Source: Paracoccaceae bacterium
GTDB taxonomy: Bacteria; Pseudomonadota; Alphaproteobacteria; Rhodobacterales; Rhodobacteraceae
Reading direction: 5' to 3'
Assembly: GCA_024742575.1 (NCBI GenBank)
Contig: JANSYF010000001.1
Span: 62,001-126,000 of the forward strand
Length of the DNA stretch: 64,000 bases
Below, piece after piece: positions 17,589 to 26,440 of the stretch. The position numbers and the translations under genes were made by a program. The notes under the pieces are model-generated. The model worked only from the letters and a program-made list of their open reading frames with translations, was not told where the DNA came from and searched no databases. How positions within the stretch are numbered: position 1 is the first letter of the stretch; the number at the start of each line of letters is the position of its first letter.

Positions 17589-18217
17589 ACCATTGCCTCT
17601 GCTGCCTGTAGGTCTTCGGGTGTGTTCACATTAAAGAACGGATCGCCGCCATCTGCCGCGAAAACCGCCTCTCGACCACCGTGTTTTTCCGTCCAGATCA
17701 CCACTTTCTTAATCCCTTCGCCCAAAGCCCCCCGCAGATCATCGCGCAGCGCGACCGGCCAGAGGCCAAAAGTCGGGTGACGGATGAGACCAGAACGGCT
17801 CATCGACTTGGTCTTTTCCTCCCCGCGCGGGGTGGCTGCCAGCACCAAGGGATGAGTCATACCCCGCGCTGTATCCTGCAAGACATCGACCAGATCGGGT
17901 GGAAAGAACGGCGTGTCGGCGGCAACGGTCACAATCGCTTCTGCACCCTGCTCCGCTGCCCAGTCGAGCCCCGCAAGAACCCCAGCCAAGGGGCCGGGAA
18001 AGCCGTCGATGCTGTCGGACAGGACAGGCAACCCAAACCCATCGAACCGCGTTGCGTCGCCATTGGCATTAAGCGCCATACCCATCACTTGCGGCTGCAA
18101 CCGATGGATCACCCGCTGCAAAAGTGTCTGCCCACCGACTTGCAACAGCGCCTTGTCGCCACCGCCCATGCGGGTCGCCAGACCACCAGCAAGGATCACT
18201 CCTAGAGGCAGACTCAT
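17585..18217 (-). CDS. mobA: molybdenum cofactor guanylyltransferase MobA
   Basis: MobA transfers GMP to molybdopterin to make the MGD form used by formate dehydrogenases and related enzymes. The 210-residue protein has the nucleotidyltransferase signature LAGGLATRMGGGDKALL at residues 10-26, then LPVLSDSIDGFPGPLAG and VTVAADTPFFPPDLV. It has 4-base overlaps with fdhD upstream and mobB downstream. The substrate could be cytidyl rather than guanyl in some homologues, but the neighbouring mobB and fdhD support guanylation. Confidence 0.93.
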   Translation of the reverse strand: MSLPLGVILAGGLATRMGGGDKALLQVGGQTLLQRVIHRLQPQVMGMALNANGDATRFDGFGLPVLSDSIDGFPGPLAGVLAGLDWAAEQGAEAIVTVAADTPFFPPDLVDVLQDTARGMTHPLVLAATPRGEEKTKSMSRSGLIRHPTFGLWPVALRDDLRGALGEGIKKVVIWTEKHGGREAVFAADGGDPFFNVNTPEDLQAAEAMV

Positions 18218-19092
18218 TCGGCGCTCTTTCTGCGGCTTTTCCGGCTTTCCTCGGGCACACTTTCGGGATCCATGTCGCGCACCAGACGGTCATCGCCCGA
18301 AAGGCAGACAAACCGCTTGCCGCGCATCCGACCGATACAGGTCAGGCCGACCTGCCGCGCAATCTCGACCCCCCATGCGGTAAATCCCGACCGCGACGCC
18401 AGCACTGGGATGCCCATCAACGCGGTCTTAATCACCATTTCCGAGGTCAACCGCCCGGTGGTGTAGAGGATCTTATCCTCCGGCCCGACGCCTTCCTGAA
18501 ACATCCAGCCTGCGATTTTATCCACCGCGTTGTGGCGGCCCACGTCTTCCATATAGACCAGCGGGCGATCCTGGTAGCAGAGCACCGTGCCATGAATGGC
18601 CCCCGCCTCAAGATATAAGGACGGCGTCGTGTTAATCTTATGCGCCAGCGCATAAAGCCATGAGGTCCGCAGCTCGACCTGCGGCAACACCACCTTGTCG
18701 AGCCCCTCCATCATGTCGCCAAAGACAGTGCCCACTGCACAGCCACTGGTGCGGGTCTTTTTCTTGACCTTCTCTTCATAGCTGGTCTGCCGCTCGGTCC
18801 GCACCACGACCACTTCAAGGTCGTCGTCATACTCGACCTTTGTGACTACATCATCGTCGCGCAGCATGCCCTGATTGCGCAGAAACCCAACCGCAAGATA
18901 CTCGGGATAATCCCCAATCGTCATCGCCGTCACGATTTCCTGCGCGTTCAGGAAAATCGTTAAGGGCCGTTCCTCGACCACGCTGATCTCGGTCTCGGCC
19001 CCGGTGTGATCGGTGCCCACCACCCGTCGGGTCAGCCGAGGCGCGCCCGGATCGGGCGCGATGAGGTAGTCCCGAAGCACGTCATCCGGCAT
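18214..19092 (-). CDS. fdhD: formate dehydrogenase accessory sulfurtransferase FdhD
   Basis: FdhD passes sulfur from IscS to the MGD cofactor of formate dehydrogenase. The 292-residue protein has the conserved NAQEIVTAMTIGDYPEYLAVGFL segment in its first third, RTSGCAVGTV with the sulfur-carrying Cys118, and GRLTSEMVIK and ASRSGFT motifs. E. coli has a Cys-x2-Cys pair; here only the first cysteine is kept, the second position being glycine. GAGGGGAG lies 8 bases before ATG 19092, which I prefer to ATG 19101, whose ribosome site would be too close. It heads the fdhD-mobA-mobB-moeA operon; no formate dehydrogenase is in the window. Confidence 0.93.
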   Translation of the reverse strand: MPDDVLRDYLIAPDPGAPRLTRRVVGTDHTGAETEISVVEERPLTIFLNAQEIVTAMTIGDYPEYLAVGFLRNQGMLRDDDVVTKVEYDDDLEVVVVRTERQTSYEEKVKKKTRTSGCAVGTVFGDMMEGLDKVVLPQVELRTSWLYALAHKINTTPSLYLEAGAIHGTVLCYQDRPLVYMEDVGRHNAVDKIAGWMFQEGVGPEDKILYTTGRLTSEMVIKTALMGIPVLASRSGFTAWGVEIARQVGLTCIGRMRGKRFVCLSGDDRLVRDMDPESVPEESRKSRRKSAE

Positions 19093-19154
19093 AGATTGCA
19101 TCTCCCCTCGTCCAAGGCTACGTCCGATCCGAACACAGCAGACGAGGCACAGTG

Positions 19155-19862
19155 ATGGCGGCAGGGACCGCAATGTCAAGCTACTGGCGGGGCCTCCGGG
19201 ATGGGCTGCCCTTTTTGGCTGTCGTCGGCCCTTTTGCCATGCTCTTTGGCGTTCTCGCCACCGAAGCCGGGCTGGCCGTGCACGAGACCATGGGCTTTTC
19301 GATCGTGGTGATCGCAGGGGCCGCCCAATTCACCGCGCTGCAACTGATCAATGAAAACGCGCCAACGCTTGTGGTGCTCGCCTCGGCATTGGCCGTCAAT
19401 CTGCGCATGGCGATGTATTCCGCGTCGATCACCCCGCATCTGGGGCCGCTGCCGCTCTGGAAGCGCGGGATCGTGGCGTATTTCCTCGTCGATCAAACCT
19501 ATGCGCAATCTATTCTCGACTTCGAAAAGAACCTGGATCAGACCACGGCCGAGAAATTCGCCTACTTCCTTGGCGTGATGACACCGATCTGCCCGCCGTG
19601 GTATCTATTCACCTTCGTCGGCGCAGTTCTGGGCGAAAGCATCCCGCCCAGCCTCGGGCTTGATTTCGCCCTTCCCATCGCCTTTCTGGCCATGGTCGGC
19701 CCCATGCTTCGTACGCCCGCGCATCGGATAGCCGCCTTGGTGTCCGTGATCCTCGCGCTGGCCTTTGCCTGGCTGCCCTACAACATGGGCCTTCTCGTCG
19801 CCGGTCTGGGCGGCATGATGGCGGGTGCACAGGCCGAACTCCGTCTGGGGGTCAAACCGTGA
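19155..19862 (+). CDS. azlC: AzlC family branched-chain amino acid exporter, large subunit
   Basis: The 235-residue integral membrane protein has the AzlC hallmarks: GLPFLAVVGPFAMLFGVLATEAGL near the N-terminus, FSIVVIAGAAQFTALQL, and NLRMAMYSASITPHL. With AzlD it forms the two-subunit exporter for branched-chain amino acids or analogues. GAGG at 19144-19147 supports ATG 19155; GTG 19152 and ATG 19173 are alternatives. Its start lies 62 bases from the divergent fdhD start, so the promoters share one short region. Confidence 0.9.
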   Translation: MAAGTAMSSYWRGLRDGLPFLAVVGPFAMLFGVLATEAGLAVHETMGFSIVVIAGAAQFTALQLINENAPTLVVLASALAVNLRMAMYSASITPHLGPLPLWKRGIVAYFLVDQTYAQSILDFEKNLDQTTAEKFAYFLGVMTPICPPWYLFTFVGAVLGESIPPSLGLDFALPIAFLAMVGPMLRTPAHRIAALVSVILALAFAWLPYNMGLLVAGLGGMMAGAQAELRLGVKP

Positions 19863-20182
19863 CCGACACGACCGAGCTTTGGACCATCATCATCGCGCTT
19901 GGACTGGGCAGCTTCGGCCTGCGTTTTGCCTTCCTCGGGCTTGTGGGCGACCGCGCGATGCCCGAATGGCTGCTGCGGCACCTGCGCTATACGGCTGTTG
20001 CCGTGATCCCGGCTCTGGTCGCGCCGCTGGTGATCTGGCCCACTTCCACCGGCGGAGAGCCGGACGCCACCCGCCTTGCTGCTGCGGTTGCGACTTTTGC
20101 TGTGGGGTATCTGACAAAGAATGTGTTTGCGGCCATGGGTGTCGGCGCGGCTGTTCTGGTGTCGCTCAGCCTGCTGTTCTGA
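19859..20182 (+). CDS. azlD: AzlD family branched-chain amino acid exporter, small subunit
   Basis: The 107-residue protein has four hydrophobic segments. LRHLRYTAVAVIPALVAPLV is the conserved AzlD segment. The GTG start overlaps the azlC stop as GTGA, showing translational coupling, and the subunits are known to work together. The gene ends 6 bases before the convergent lipoprotein gene. Confidence 0.9.
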   Translation: MTDTTELWTIIIALGLGSFGLRFAFLGLVGDRAMPEWLLRHLRYTAVAVIPALVAPLVIWPTSTGGEPDATRLAAAVATFAVGYLTKNVFAAMGVGAAVLVSLSLLF

Positions 20183-20188
20183 CGCGGG

Positions 20189-20815
20189 TCACTGACCGAA
20201 GAGCGCCTGTTCGAACTGGGCGATGGCGACCGCTTTGTCGTCGCTGTCATTCTCGAAAATCTTGGTGGTCTGCACACCGGGCAAACCTTCGAAATCATCC
20301 ATCAGACGTTTCGGAAACCAGGTCGATCCGATGCTGTCAAACCCCGGGAGCTTCCGGAGGATGGCAGAGGTGCTCAGCGCGCATTGCGCCGAGGCCACCG
20401 AACCGTTGGACGTCGCAAGGCGCAGCGCACGTTCTGCCACCTCGGGCGAGACCTCGATGGTCTGTATCACGACGTGGAAGGTTTCCCGCGCATGAGCGCG
20501 CGCGTAGAAATCCGCAACAGCGGGCGTGATGCCATAAAGAACATCACCTCGTTGCGGCACCGCGCTCAGCCGGACAGAGCCCGCTGGATCAAAGATCACC
20601 CGTTGCGATCCATTGATCATCAGGCTGGTGTGAGCCCCCTGACCGGTGCGATTGTTGATCATTGTGAACAGAGTCAGCGCGGTCGGGCCGGGATGGCGGT
20701 AAGACGCGCTGCTGATCACTTCGGGCGAGGCATCCGGGCGCAATTCCGCGCCCGCGCCGCAGCCCATCAAGGCCAACAGGGCCAGTCCGGCAAGAATGCG
20801 CGATACCATGGTCAT
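20189..20815 (-). CDS. lipoprotein, possible permuted NlpC/P60-like fold
   Basis: The 208-residue product begins with a signal sequence ending in the lipobox LMGC near residue 19, so it is probably lipid-anchored in the envelope. The mature part contains GAHTSLMI, then VIFDPAGSV, and further on SAQCALSTSAIL. A histidine first and a cysteine later in an N-cap-like helix is the order in permuted papain-like (LRAT/DUF4105-type) proteins. That fold assignment is inference. ATG 20815 and ATG 20809 are both possible. It converges with azlD and lies upstream of nothing obvious on its own strand. Confidence 0.6.
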   Translation of the reverse strand: MTMVSRILAGLALLALMGCGAGAELRPDASPEVISSASYRHPGPTALTLFTMINNRTGQGAHTSLMINGSQRVIFDPAGSVRLSAVPQRGDVLYGITPAVADFYARAHARETFHVVIQTIEVSPEVAERALRLATSNGSVASAQCALSTSAILRKLPGFDSIGSTWFPKRLMDDFEGLPGVQTTKIFENDSDDKAVAIAQFEQALFGQ

Positions 20816-20834
20816 GTCAGCCTCTTGGCAGAAG

Positions 20835-20978
20835 TCAGGAGTTGAAGATCGCGAGGAAGATCAGAACCCCGATCGAGAAGACCGCAACCCGGACAGACCA
20901 GCGGACAAAGCCATCAAAGGTCTTTTCCTGAGCGGTTGTATCCATTGTACCGTGCTTGTGTTCAGCCATTTGAGACAT
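20835..20978 (-). CDS. aa3-type cytochrome c oxidase subunit IV
   Basis: This 47-residue protein reads MSQMAEHKHGTMDT...KTFDGFVRWSVRVAVF, ending in one membrane span. That is the short bacterial subunit IV of the aa3 oxidase first seen in Paracoccus. The main oxidase genes are not in this window. It sits immediately upstream of the lipoprotein gene on the same strand, 19 bases away, so they may share a transcript. Confidence 0.88.
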   Translation of the reverse strand: MSQMAEHKHGTMDTTAQEKTFDGFVRWSVRVAVFSIGVLIFLAIFNS

Positions 20979-21055
20979 CCCTCATTATTGTTTTCGAGTC
21001 GCTACCCGATTTGCCCGACGCTGTCACCCATGCCAATCGCGCAGTGTGTCGCGGT

Positions 21056-21514
21056 CTAGGTGGATTGTTCCAATTCTGCAGCAAGTTCAAACCCGATCCG
21101 ACGCGGCACAGCGTCTTCCTTGGGGATCGGCAGCGCGCGCAGCGTCACGTTGAGCTGCGAAACGTGCTGAATCAGTTGCATCCGTCCGCCTTCTTCGTCC
21201 GATCCGTAGAAAGTCACGATATCAGGGTCAAAATAGCCCAGCCCTTCGATGCGCAGCACACCGGTGTCGTTTCCGGCAAAGCCCATCGCGACCTCGTGTT
21301 CGTTGTCCAGTTGTTCCTCGAAATTCTGGATATAGAGGATCAATCGCTCATAGGCCCATTCTGCGTCGCTTTTCTGTTTGAACGACCGCCGCATCACCAT
21401 GTCCGGCAGCGCTTGTTCTCCGCTTTCGCCGCATCCCTTGGCATGGGAATCGTATTTGCGTGGCAATGCATCGGCTTCGGCATATTCCGCCGTGGTGCGA
21501 ATGTCCTGGGCCAT
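21056..21514 (-). CDS. DUF6173 family protein
   Basis: The 152-residue soluble protein has the ERLILYIQNFEEQLDNEHEVAM, FAGNDTGVLRIEGLGYFDPDI and HVSQLNVTLRALP segments, and an RRIGFEL ending, that I associate with DUF6173, found mainly in Rhodobacterales. Its first 45 residues are variable and charged. Its start lies 10 bases after the Lrp gene stop on the same strand, so the two could be co-transcribed. No function is known to me. Confidence 0.68.
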   Translation of the reverse strand: MAQDIRTTAEYAEADALPRKYDSHAKGCGESGEQALPDMVMRRSFKQKSDAEWAYERLILYIQNFEEQLDNEHEVAMGFAGNDTGVLRIEGLGYFDPDIVTFYGSDEEGGRMQLIQHVSQLNVTLRALPIPKEDAVPRRIGFELAAELEQST

Positions 21515-21524
21515 ATCATCCCCC

Positions 21525-21989
21525 CTAGATCGGCAAGGCCGTCGTTTCCTTGATCTCTTCCATAACGAAACTGGCCGAAATATCCGAGAGCGGAATCCGC
21601 GCGATCACGCGCTTGTAGAACGAATCGTAGGCTGGAACGTCCGCCACGCGGACCCGCAACAGGTAATCCAGATCCCCTGTCATCCGATAGGCACCGACCA
21701 CCTCGGGCATGGTGCGCACCGCCTTGTGAAAGCTGTCCAGCCAATCTGCGTCATGCCGCCCGGCGCGGATCATCACCATGACTTCCAGCGGACAGCCTAG
21801 CTTGGCCGGGTTTGCCAGCGCGACACGCCCGGTGATGATTCCGGACTGCTCCATCGCCTTGATCCGCCGCCAACAGGCATTGCGTGACAGGGCAACCTGA
21901 TCGGCGATGGTTTCGACACTGAGACTGGCATCGCGTTGCAGGATGCGCAGGATTGCCTTGTCGAATTGATCCAATTCAATCGAGTTCAT
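21525..21989 (-). CDS. Lrp/AsnC family transcriptional regulator
   Basis: The 154-residue regulator begins MNSIELDQFDKAILRILQRDASLS, followed by the helix-turn-helix ETIADQVALSRNACWRRIKAME. Residues 65-145 form the RAM ligand domain, with VGAYRMTGDLDYLLRVRVADVPAYDSF. Such proteins sense amino acids and assemble as dimers to octamers. The 181-base upstream gap contains a striking series of palindromes. Its target genes are unknown; azlCD, an amino-acid exporter 1.4 kb away, is a guess only. Confidence 0.92.
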   Translation of the reverse strand: MNSIELDQFDKAILRILQRDASLSVETIADQVALSRNACWRRIKAMEQSGIITGRVALANPAKLGCPLEVMVMIRAGRHDADWLDSFHKAVRTMPEVVGAYRMTGDLDYLLRVRVADVPAYDSFYKRVIARIPLSDISASFVMEEIKETTALPI

Positions 21990-22023
21990 GAGAATTTATC
22001 CCAATCCAACCGTGTTTTGACAA

Positions 22024-22151
22024 GTAACATGTTACGCTGGGGCCGTTTCCGTCAACGGAAACGCGCGATGCGTCGACGCATCGCATTCGGCGCATCTGTT
22101 AACAGAAGGTTAAAGGGTCCGAATCGGTCCCATTGTTTCGCGCGCGAAACA
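22024..22151. repeat. cluster of five palindromes upstream of the Lrp gene
   Basis: Five inverted repeats lie within 128 bases: GTAACATGTTAC (22024-22035), GTTTCCGT-CA-ACGGAAAC (22045-22062), the perfect 20-base GCGATGCGTCGACGCATCGC (22065-22084), CTGTTAACAG (22096-22105), and TGTTTCGCGCGCGAAACA (22134-22151). The last contains GTT-N4-GC-N4-AAC, which I recall as the centromere consensus of repABC replicons, although no replication genes are here. Function is unknown. Confidence 0.7.
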
Positions 22152-22170
22152 TTCCGACACGGACGCTGAC

Positions 22171-23337
22171 CTATTCGCCGGGTGGGGTCGCCAGCCGCAC
22201 CACCGGCATAGGGTCATCCTTGGCCAGTTCCTCGAAATCGAAATTATCAAGCCGCCGCGCCCTGCGCCCCGCCTTGTCGGCGCTGATCTTGATATCTGCG
22301 ATGTCCTTCGCCGCCTGCCCGAAATGCCGGTCTAGGTTTTCCACCCGGCTGCCCAGCCGATCGACATCAGCATAAAGCAGACCCAATTCCTTGCGAATGG
22401 CCCCCGCCTGTTCCTGCATCCGCGCATCCTTGAGGATCGCCCGCATCGTGTTCAGCGTCGCCATGCAGGTCGTCGGTGACACGATCCAGACCCGCGCCGC
22501 GAACCCGTCGCGCACCACCTCGGGAAAGTTGGCGTGCAGTTCGGCATAGACTGCCTCGGACGGCAGGAACATCAAGGCGCCATCGGCGGTTTCGCCTTCG
22601 ATGATGTATTTCTCGGAAATGTCTTTGATGTGCTTTCGCAGCGAAAGCCTAAGCTGTTGCGCCGCGCGGGTCAGCTGCTCTTGCGTCTCGGAACGGCGCA
22701 GTTGCTCATAAGCCTCCAGCGGAAACTTGCTGTCGATGGCAATCGGTCCCGGCGGGTTCGGCAGGTGGATCAGACAGTCCGCCCGTTTGCCGTTCGAAAG
22801 AGTCGCCTGCAGCGTATAGCTGTCCTTGGGCAGCGCTTTGCCGACGATATCCGTCAACTGGATTTCCCCGAACGCTCCGCGCGTCTGCTTGTTCGACAGA
22901 ATGTCCTGAAGCGACAGCACATCGCCCGACAGCTTGGTGATGTTCTCCTGCGCCTTGTCGATGCTCTGGAGCCGCTGTTGCAGATCCCCCAGCGATTGCG
23001 CCGTGCGCCGGGCCGAGCCGTGCAGGTTCTCGTTCATTTGCTCCTGCACCTGCGCCAGCCGCCGTTCCATCAGTTGCAGCATCGCGGTCTGGCTTTGCGC
23101 CTGCGCCTCGGACACATGCGACAGACCGCCGGACAGCCGTTCCTGCCCGTCACTCAGGTTTTGCACCCGCTGGCCGACTTGCGCCAGTTGGTAGACCAGA
23201 GGTTCGGAAAGTTTCGCAGCGCGACGGGCCGACAAAAGCGACATGATAAGCAGCACGAAAACCAGACCACCCAATGCCAAAGCCAGCAGGATGACCGGAT
23301 CGCTCAGGTCGAGGACAAGATCACCGATCTGGATCAT
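22171..23337 (-). CDS. rmuC: DNA recombination protein RmuC homologue
   Basis: The 388-residue protein begins with one membrane segment (residues 12-34), then a long coiled coil to about residue 130, then the RmuC nuclease-fold domain with [38 protein letters not shown] and [11 protein letters not shown]. RmuC limits DNA inversions in E. coli; the nuclease activity is predicted from fold, not proven. It overlaps mutL by 4 bases, so mismatch repair and this protein are expressed together. Confidence 0.9.
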   Translation of the reverse strand: MIQIGDLVLDLSDPVILLALALGGLVFVLLIMSLLSARRAAKLSEPLVYQLAQVGQRVQNLSDGQERLSGGLSHVSEAQAQSQTAMLQLMERRLAQVQEQMNENLHGSARRTAQSLGDLQQRLQSIDKAQENITKLSGDVLSLQDILSNKQTRGAFGEIQLTDIVGKALPKDSYTLQATLSNGKRADCLIHLPNPPGPIAIDSKFPLEAYEQLRRSETQEQLTRAAQQLRLSLRKHIKDISEKYIIEGETADGALMFLPSEAVYAELHANFPEVVRDGFAARVWIVSPTTCMATLNTMRAILKDARMQEQAGAIRKELGLLYADVDRLGSRVENLDRHFGQAAKDIADIKISADKAGRRARRLDNFDFEELAKDDPMPVVRLATPPGE

Positions 23338-25178
23338 GTGCGGCCAAACAGTCTTTCGATGTCGCTAAGTTTCAACTCGACATAGGTGGGTCGGCCATGG
23401 TTGCACTGGCCGGAATAAGGGGTCGCTTCCATTTCCCTTAACAGAGCGTTCATCTCTTCCGCCCGCATCTGACGGCCCGAGCGGATGGAGCCGTGACAGG
23501 CGACGCGGCTGAGGATCGCCTCGATCCGGTCCTGCACCGCGCGGGCTTCACCCTGATCGTCCAGCTCGTCCAGAATGTCGCGCAGCAGGGCGTCAGCGTT
23601 GACCTCTCCCAAAATGGCGGGGGTCTCGCGGACCACCACGGCGCCATTGCCGAAAGGTTCGATGGTCAACCCCATGCGGGTCAGTTCTTCAGCAATGTCC
23701 AGAAGGCGGGCGCTGTCGCTCTCGCTCATCTCGACCACATCGGGGATCAGGAGCGCCTGCGCAGGCACACCATTCTGCGCCATCTGGGTCTTTAGCTTTT
23801 CATAGACCAGACGTTCATGTGCGGCATGTTGATCAACGATAACGATGCCATCTTCGGTCTGGGCGATGATGTAATTTTCATGTACCTGCCCCCGCGCCGC
23901 GCCCAGCGGCAGGTTTTCGCGTGGGGTCTCGTCAGCCGAGGGCGCGCGTTCCTCGACCTCGACCACGCGACCGGAATAGGTGGATTGCATGTCGGCAAAA
24001 CCCGGTGCCTGCGCTTGGTAGGCAGTCTGTTTCGCAACAAAACTCGGGCGGTCCATCTGGTAGATGCGGGGCTGGCCCTGCGGAGCCTCGGGCCGCATTG
24101 CGCCAAGCGTTGCCCCTGCAACTGTGGTCGACGCGCGATGCCCCGCTTCGGCCAACGCGTGGCGCAGGGCGGACACGATAAGACCGCGCACCAGACCGGG
24201 TTCGCGAAACCGCACTTCGGACTTCGCGGGATGCACGTTCACATCCACTTTGTGCGGATCGCAGTCGATGAACAACGCCACCGCCGGGTGGCGGTCACGG
24301 CTTAGGAAATCGGCATAGGCCCCGCGCAATGCGCCGATCAGCAACTTGTCACGAACCGGGCGACCATTGACGAAAAGGAACTGCGCGACGGCAGCTCCGC
24401 GGGAATAGGTGGGCAAACCGGCAAGACCGGTCAGGCGGATGCCGTCGCGGTCTGCGTCTATCGGCACTGCATTGTCGATGAACTCGCGGCCCATGACCTG
24501 CCCCAATCGCCCGCGCAGAGCATCAAACAGATCGCCGCTCACCGCGTCGGCGCGGAAGGTGACACGGCCCTCGCCCCCGCCCGACACATCGCGCAGGGTA
24601 AAGCTGACCGAGGGTTCGGCCATCGCAAGACGTTTGAGCACATCCGAGATAGCCTGCATTTCAGCCCGGTCAGAGCGGAGGAATTTCAGACGTGCGGGCG
24701 TGGCAAAGAACAGGTTGCGCAGAGTGACGACAGTCCCGCGCGACAAAGCAGCGGGTTTAATCGGGTCGATCTTGCCACCGGTCACCGACAGTTCGGCGGC
24801 ATCATGCCCCTCGGCCCGGCTGGTCAGCGTCAGGCGACCGACGGCCCCGAGTGAGGCCAGCGCTTCGCCGCGAAACCCGAAGCTGTGGATGTTCAGCAGG
24901 TCGGACCCGTCGATCTTGGACGTGGCGTGGCGCGCAATCGCCAGCGGCAGTTCTTCGGGTGGAATACCACAGCCGTCATCGGTGACGCGGATCAGGGTTT
25001 TGCCCCCATCAGCGATCGCCACGTCAATGCGTGTTGCCCCGGCGTCGACGGCGTTCTCAACCAATTCTTTGACGGCGGAGGCCGGACGTTCGACCACCTC
25101 ACCCGCTGCAATACGGTTGATGGCGCTTTCCTCAAGCGGTTGAATTGTGGCGCGTATGTTGGGGGCGTGGGAGTTCAT
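23334..25178 (-). CDS. mutL: DNA mismatch repair protein MutL
   Basis: The 614-residue protein has the GHKL ATPase domain at the N-terminus: [20 protein letters not shown], then [18 protein letters not shown] and [10 protein letters not shown]. The C-terminal half carries [12 protein letters not shown], matching the DQHA-x2-E-x4-E endonuclease motif, together with ACHGSIRSG and CNHGRP. It should therefore nick DNA itself, as expected for bacteria without MutH. A variable linker at about 330-420 joins the halves. It is the first gene of the mutL-rmuC pair. Confidence 0.96.
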   Translation of the reverse strand: MNSHAPNIRATIQPLEESAINRIAAGEVVERPASAVKELVENAVDAGATRIDVAIADGGKTLIRVTDDGCGIPPEELPLAIARHATSKIDGSDLLNIHSFGFRGEALASLGAVGRLTLTSRAEGHDAAELSVTGGKIDPIKPAALSRGTVVTLRNLFFATPARLKFLRSDRAEMQAISDVLKRLAMAEPSVSFTLRDVSGGGEGRVTFRADAVSGDLFDALRGRLGQVMGREFIDNAVPIDADRDGIRLTGLAGLPTYSRGAAVAQFLFVNGRPVRDKLLIGALRGAYADFLSRDRHPAVALFIDCDPHKVDVNVHPAKSEVRFREPGLVRGLIVSALRHALAEAGHRASTTVAGATLGAMRPEAPQGQPRIYQMDRPSFVAKQTAYQAQAPGFADMQSTYSGRVVEVEERAPSADETPRENLPLGAARGQVHENYIIAQTEDGIVIVDQHAAHERLVYEKLKTQMAQNGVPAQALLIPDVVEMSESDSARLLDIAEELTRMGLTIEPFGNGAVVVRETPAILGEVNADALLRDILDELDDQGEARAVQDRIEAILSRVACHGSIRSGRQMRAEEMNALLREMEATPYSGQCNHGRPTYVELKLSDIERLFGRT

Positions 25179-25237
25179 GCCACGAGATGTAGCATGCGGA
25201 TCGCGATTCTTCTATGGGGTTTTGGGATGCTTTGCGG

Positions 25238-25363
25238 TCAGAAAAACTTTAAGAGAATACCCGTTGCACTGACATAAGCGGCCATCAAGACCCAGAAGCG
25301 ATACTTCATGTTCTGGTTGATTTCAGAGGTTTCAGCGATCAGCTTTGCGATTTCCGCGCGCAT
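25238..25363 (-). CDS. small single-span membrane protein, unknown
   Basis: From ATG 25363 this gives 41 residues: MRAEIAKLIAETSEINQNMKY and then a hydrophobic span ending LLKFF. No ribosome site precedes that ATG. Five codons upstream, ATT at 25378 has AAGAG six bases before it and a stop codon just beyond, and would give ITDDKMRAEIAKL, close to how I would expect such proteins to begin. An unusual ATT start is therefore possible. No function is known. Confidence 0.5.
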   Translation of the reverse strand: MRAEIAKLIAETSEINQNMKYRFWVLMAAYVSATGILLKFF

Positions 25364-25500
25364 CTTGTCGTCGGTAATAGATTACTCTTGCAGTGCCATC
25401 GAAGCGTCCCGAACAGAAATACACGCCTAGTTTAAATATAGGTGGTTCACAGAACCCTGTCGAGATTGACCCCGCCCGCCTGCGTGGTAACACAGCACAT

Positions 25501-26427
25501 ATGCTGGACATCTTCCTTCAGACAATGCCGTTTTTTGCCTTGATCGCCGTAGGTTACGGCGCGGGTAAGACCGGGTTCTTCACCGAGGAAGCGACCGCCT
25601 ACCTGACCAAGTTCGTGTTCTATTTCGCCCTGTCCGCGATGATCTTTCGCTTTTCGGCCAACCTGTCTCTGGCCGAGATTTTCGACTGGCGTATTGCTGC
25701 CGGGTATCTCTGGGGCACCGCCTTTGTCTACGGCGTTGGCATGGCGGTGGCCTTTCTGCGCGGCATGAACACCGAAACCGCCGCGTTCGAGGGTCAGGTC
25801 GCCGCGATTGGCAACACCGGCTTTCTTGGGGTGCCAATGCTGGCACTGTTGATGGGGCAAGAGGCGGTTGGGCCGATCCTGCTTGTGCTCACCATCGACC
25901 TTGTGGTGTTTTCTTCGCTGATCGTCATTCTTGTTGTTGGCTCACGCGAGGGGCGCATGTCGATGCGCATCTTCAAGACGGTCGGTGTGGGGCTTCTGAA
26001 AAACCCGATGATCGTGTCGATCGTTGCCGGGTTCATGGTGTCTGCCACTGGCGCACCAATCCCCGAACCGGTCAATCAGTTCCTGTCCATCCTTGGGGCC
26101 GCGGCGACACCCGGCGCATTGTTCGCCATCGGCGCTTCGTTGGCCAGCAAATCGGCAGAGCGGCTGAACATCGCGGGATGGTTGAGTTTCTGCAAGCTGG
26201 TGATCCATCCTGCTGCAGTGGCCCTTGGGGTCTATATCCTATTCCCGGCTGACCCCTACAAGGCGGGCGTGGTGGTAGCCGCCGCGTCCTTGCCAGTTGC
26301 GGGCAACGTGTTCATCTTGGCCCAGCATTACAAGGTGGCCCCACAACGGGTGTCTGCCGCCATCCTGATCTCGACCACGGTCAGTATCGTGACCGTGTCC
26401 TATGTGATCAGTCAGGTTCTTGTTTAG
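25501..26427 (+). CDS. AEC family transporter (auxin-efflux-carrier type)
   Basis: The product is a 308-residue membrane protein with about ten spans in two halves. MLDIFLQTMPFFALIAVGYGAGK at the N-terminus and TGFLGVPMLALLMG, ASLPVAGNVFILAQHY near the end are typical of bacterial AEC permeases, which export or import organic acids such as malate or malonate. The start ATG 25501 gives the normal N-terminus. It begins a compact run with S-formylglutathione hydrolase 13 bases on. Substrate is not determinable. Confidence 0.88.
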   Translation: MLDIFLQTMPFFALIAVGYGAGKTGFFTEEATAYLTKFVFYFALSAMIFRFSANLSLAEIFDWRIAAGYLWGTAFVYGVGMAVAFLRGMNTETAAFEGQVAAIGNTGFLGVPMLALLMGQEAVGPILLVLTIDLVVFSSLIVILVVGSREGRMSMRIFKTVGVGLLKNPMIVSIVAGFMVSATGAPIPEPVNQFLSILGAAATPGALFAIGASLASKSAERLNIAGWLSFCKLVIHPAAVALGVYILFPADPYKAGVVVAAASLPVAGNVFILAQHYKVAPQRVSAAILISTTVSIVTVSYVISQVLV

Positions 26428-26440
26428 GAGAGGGAACGCC

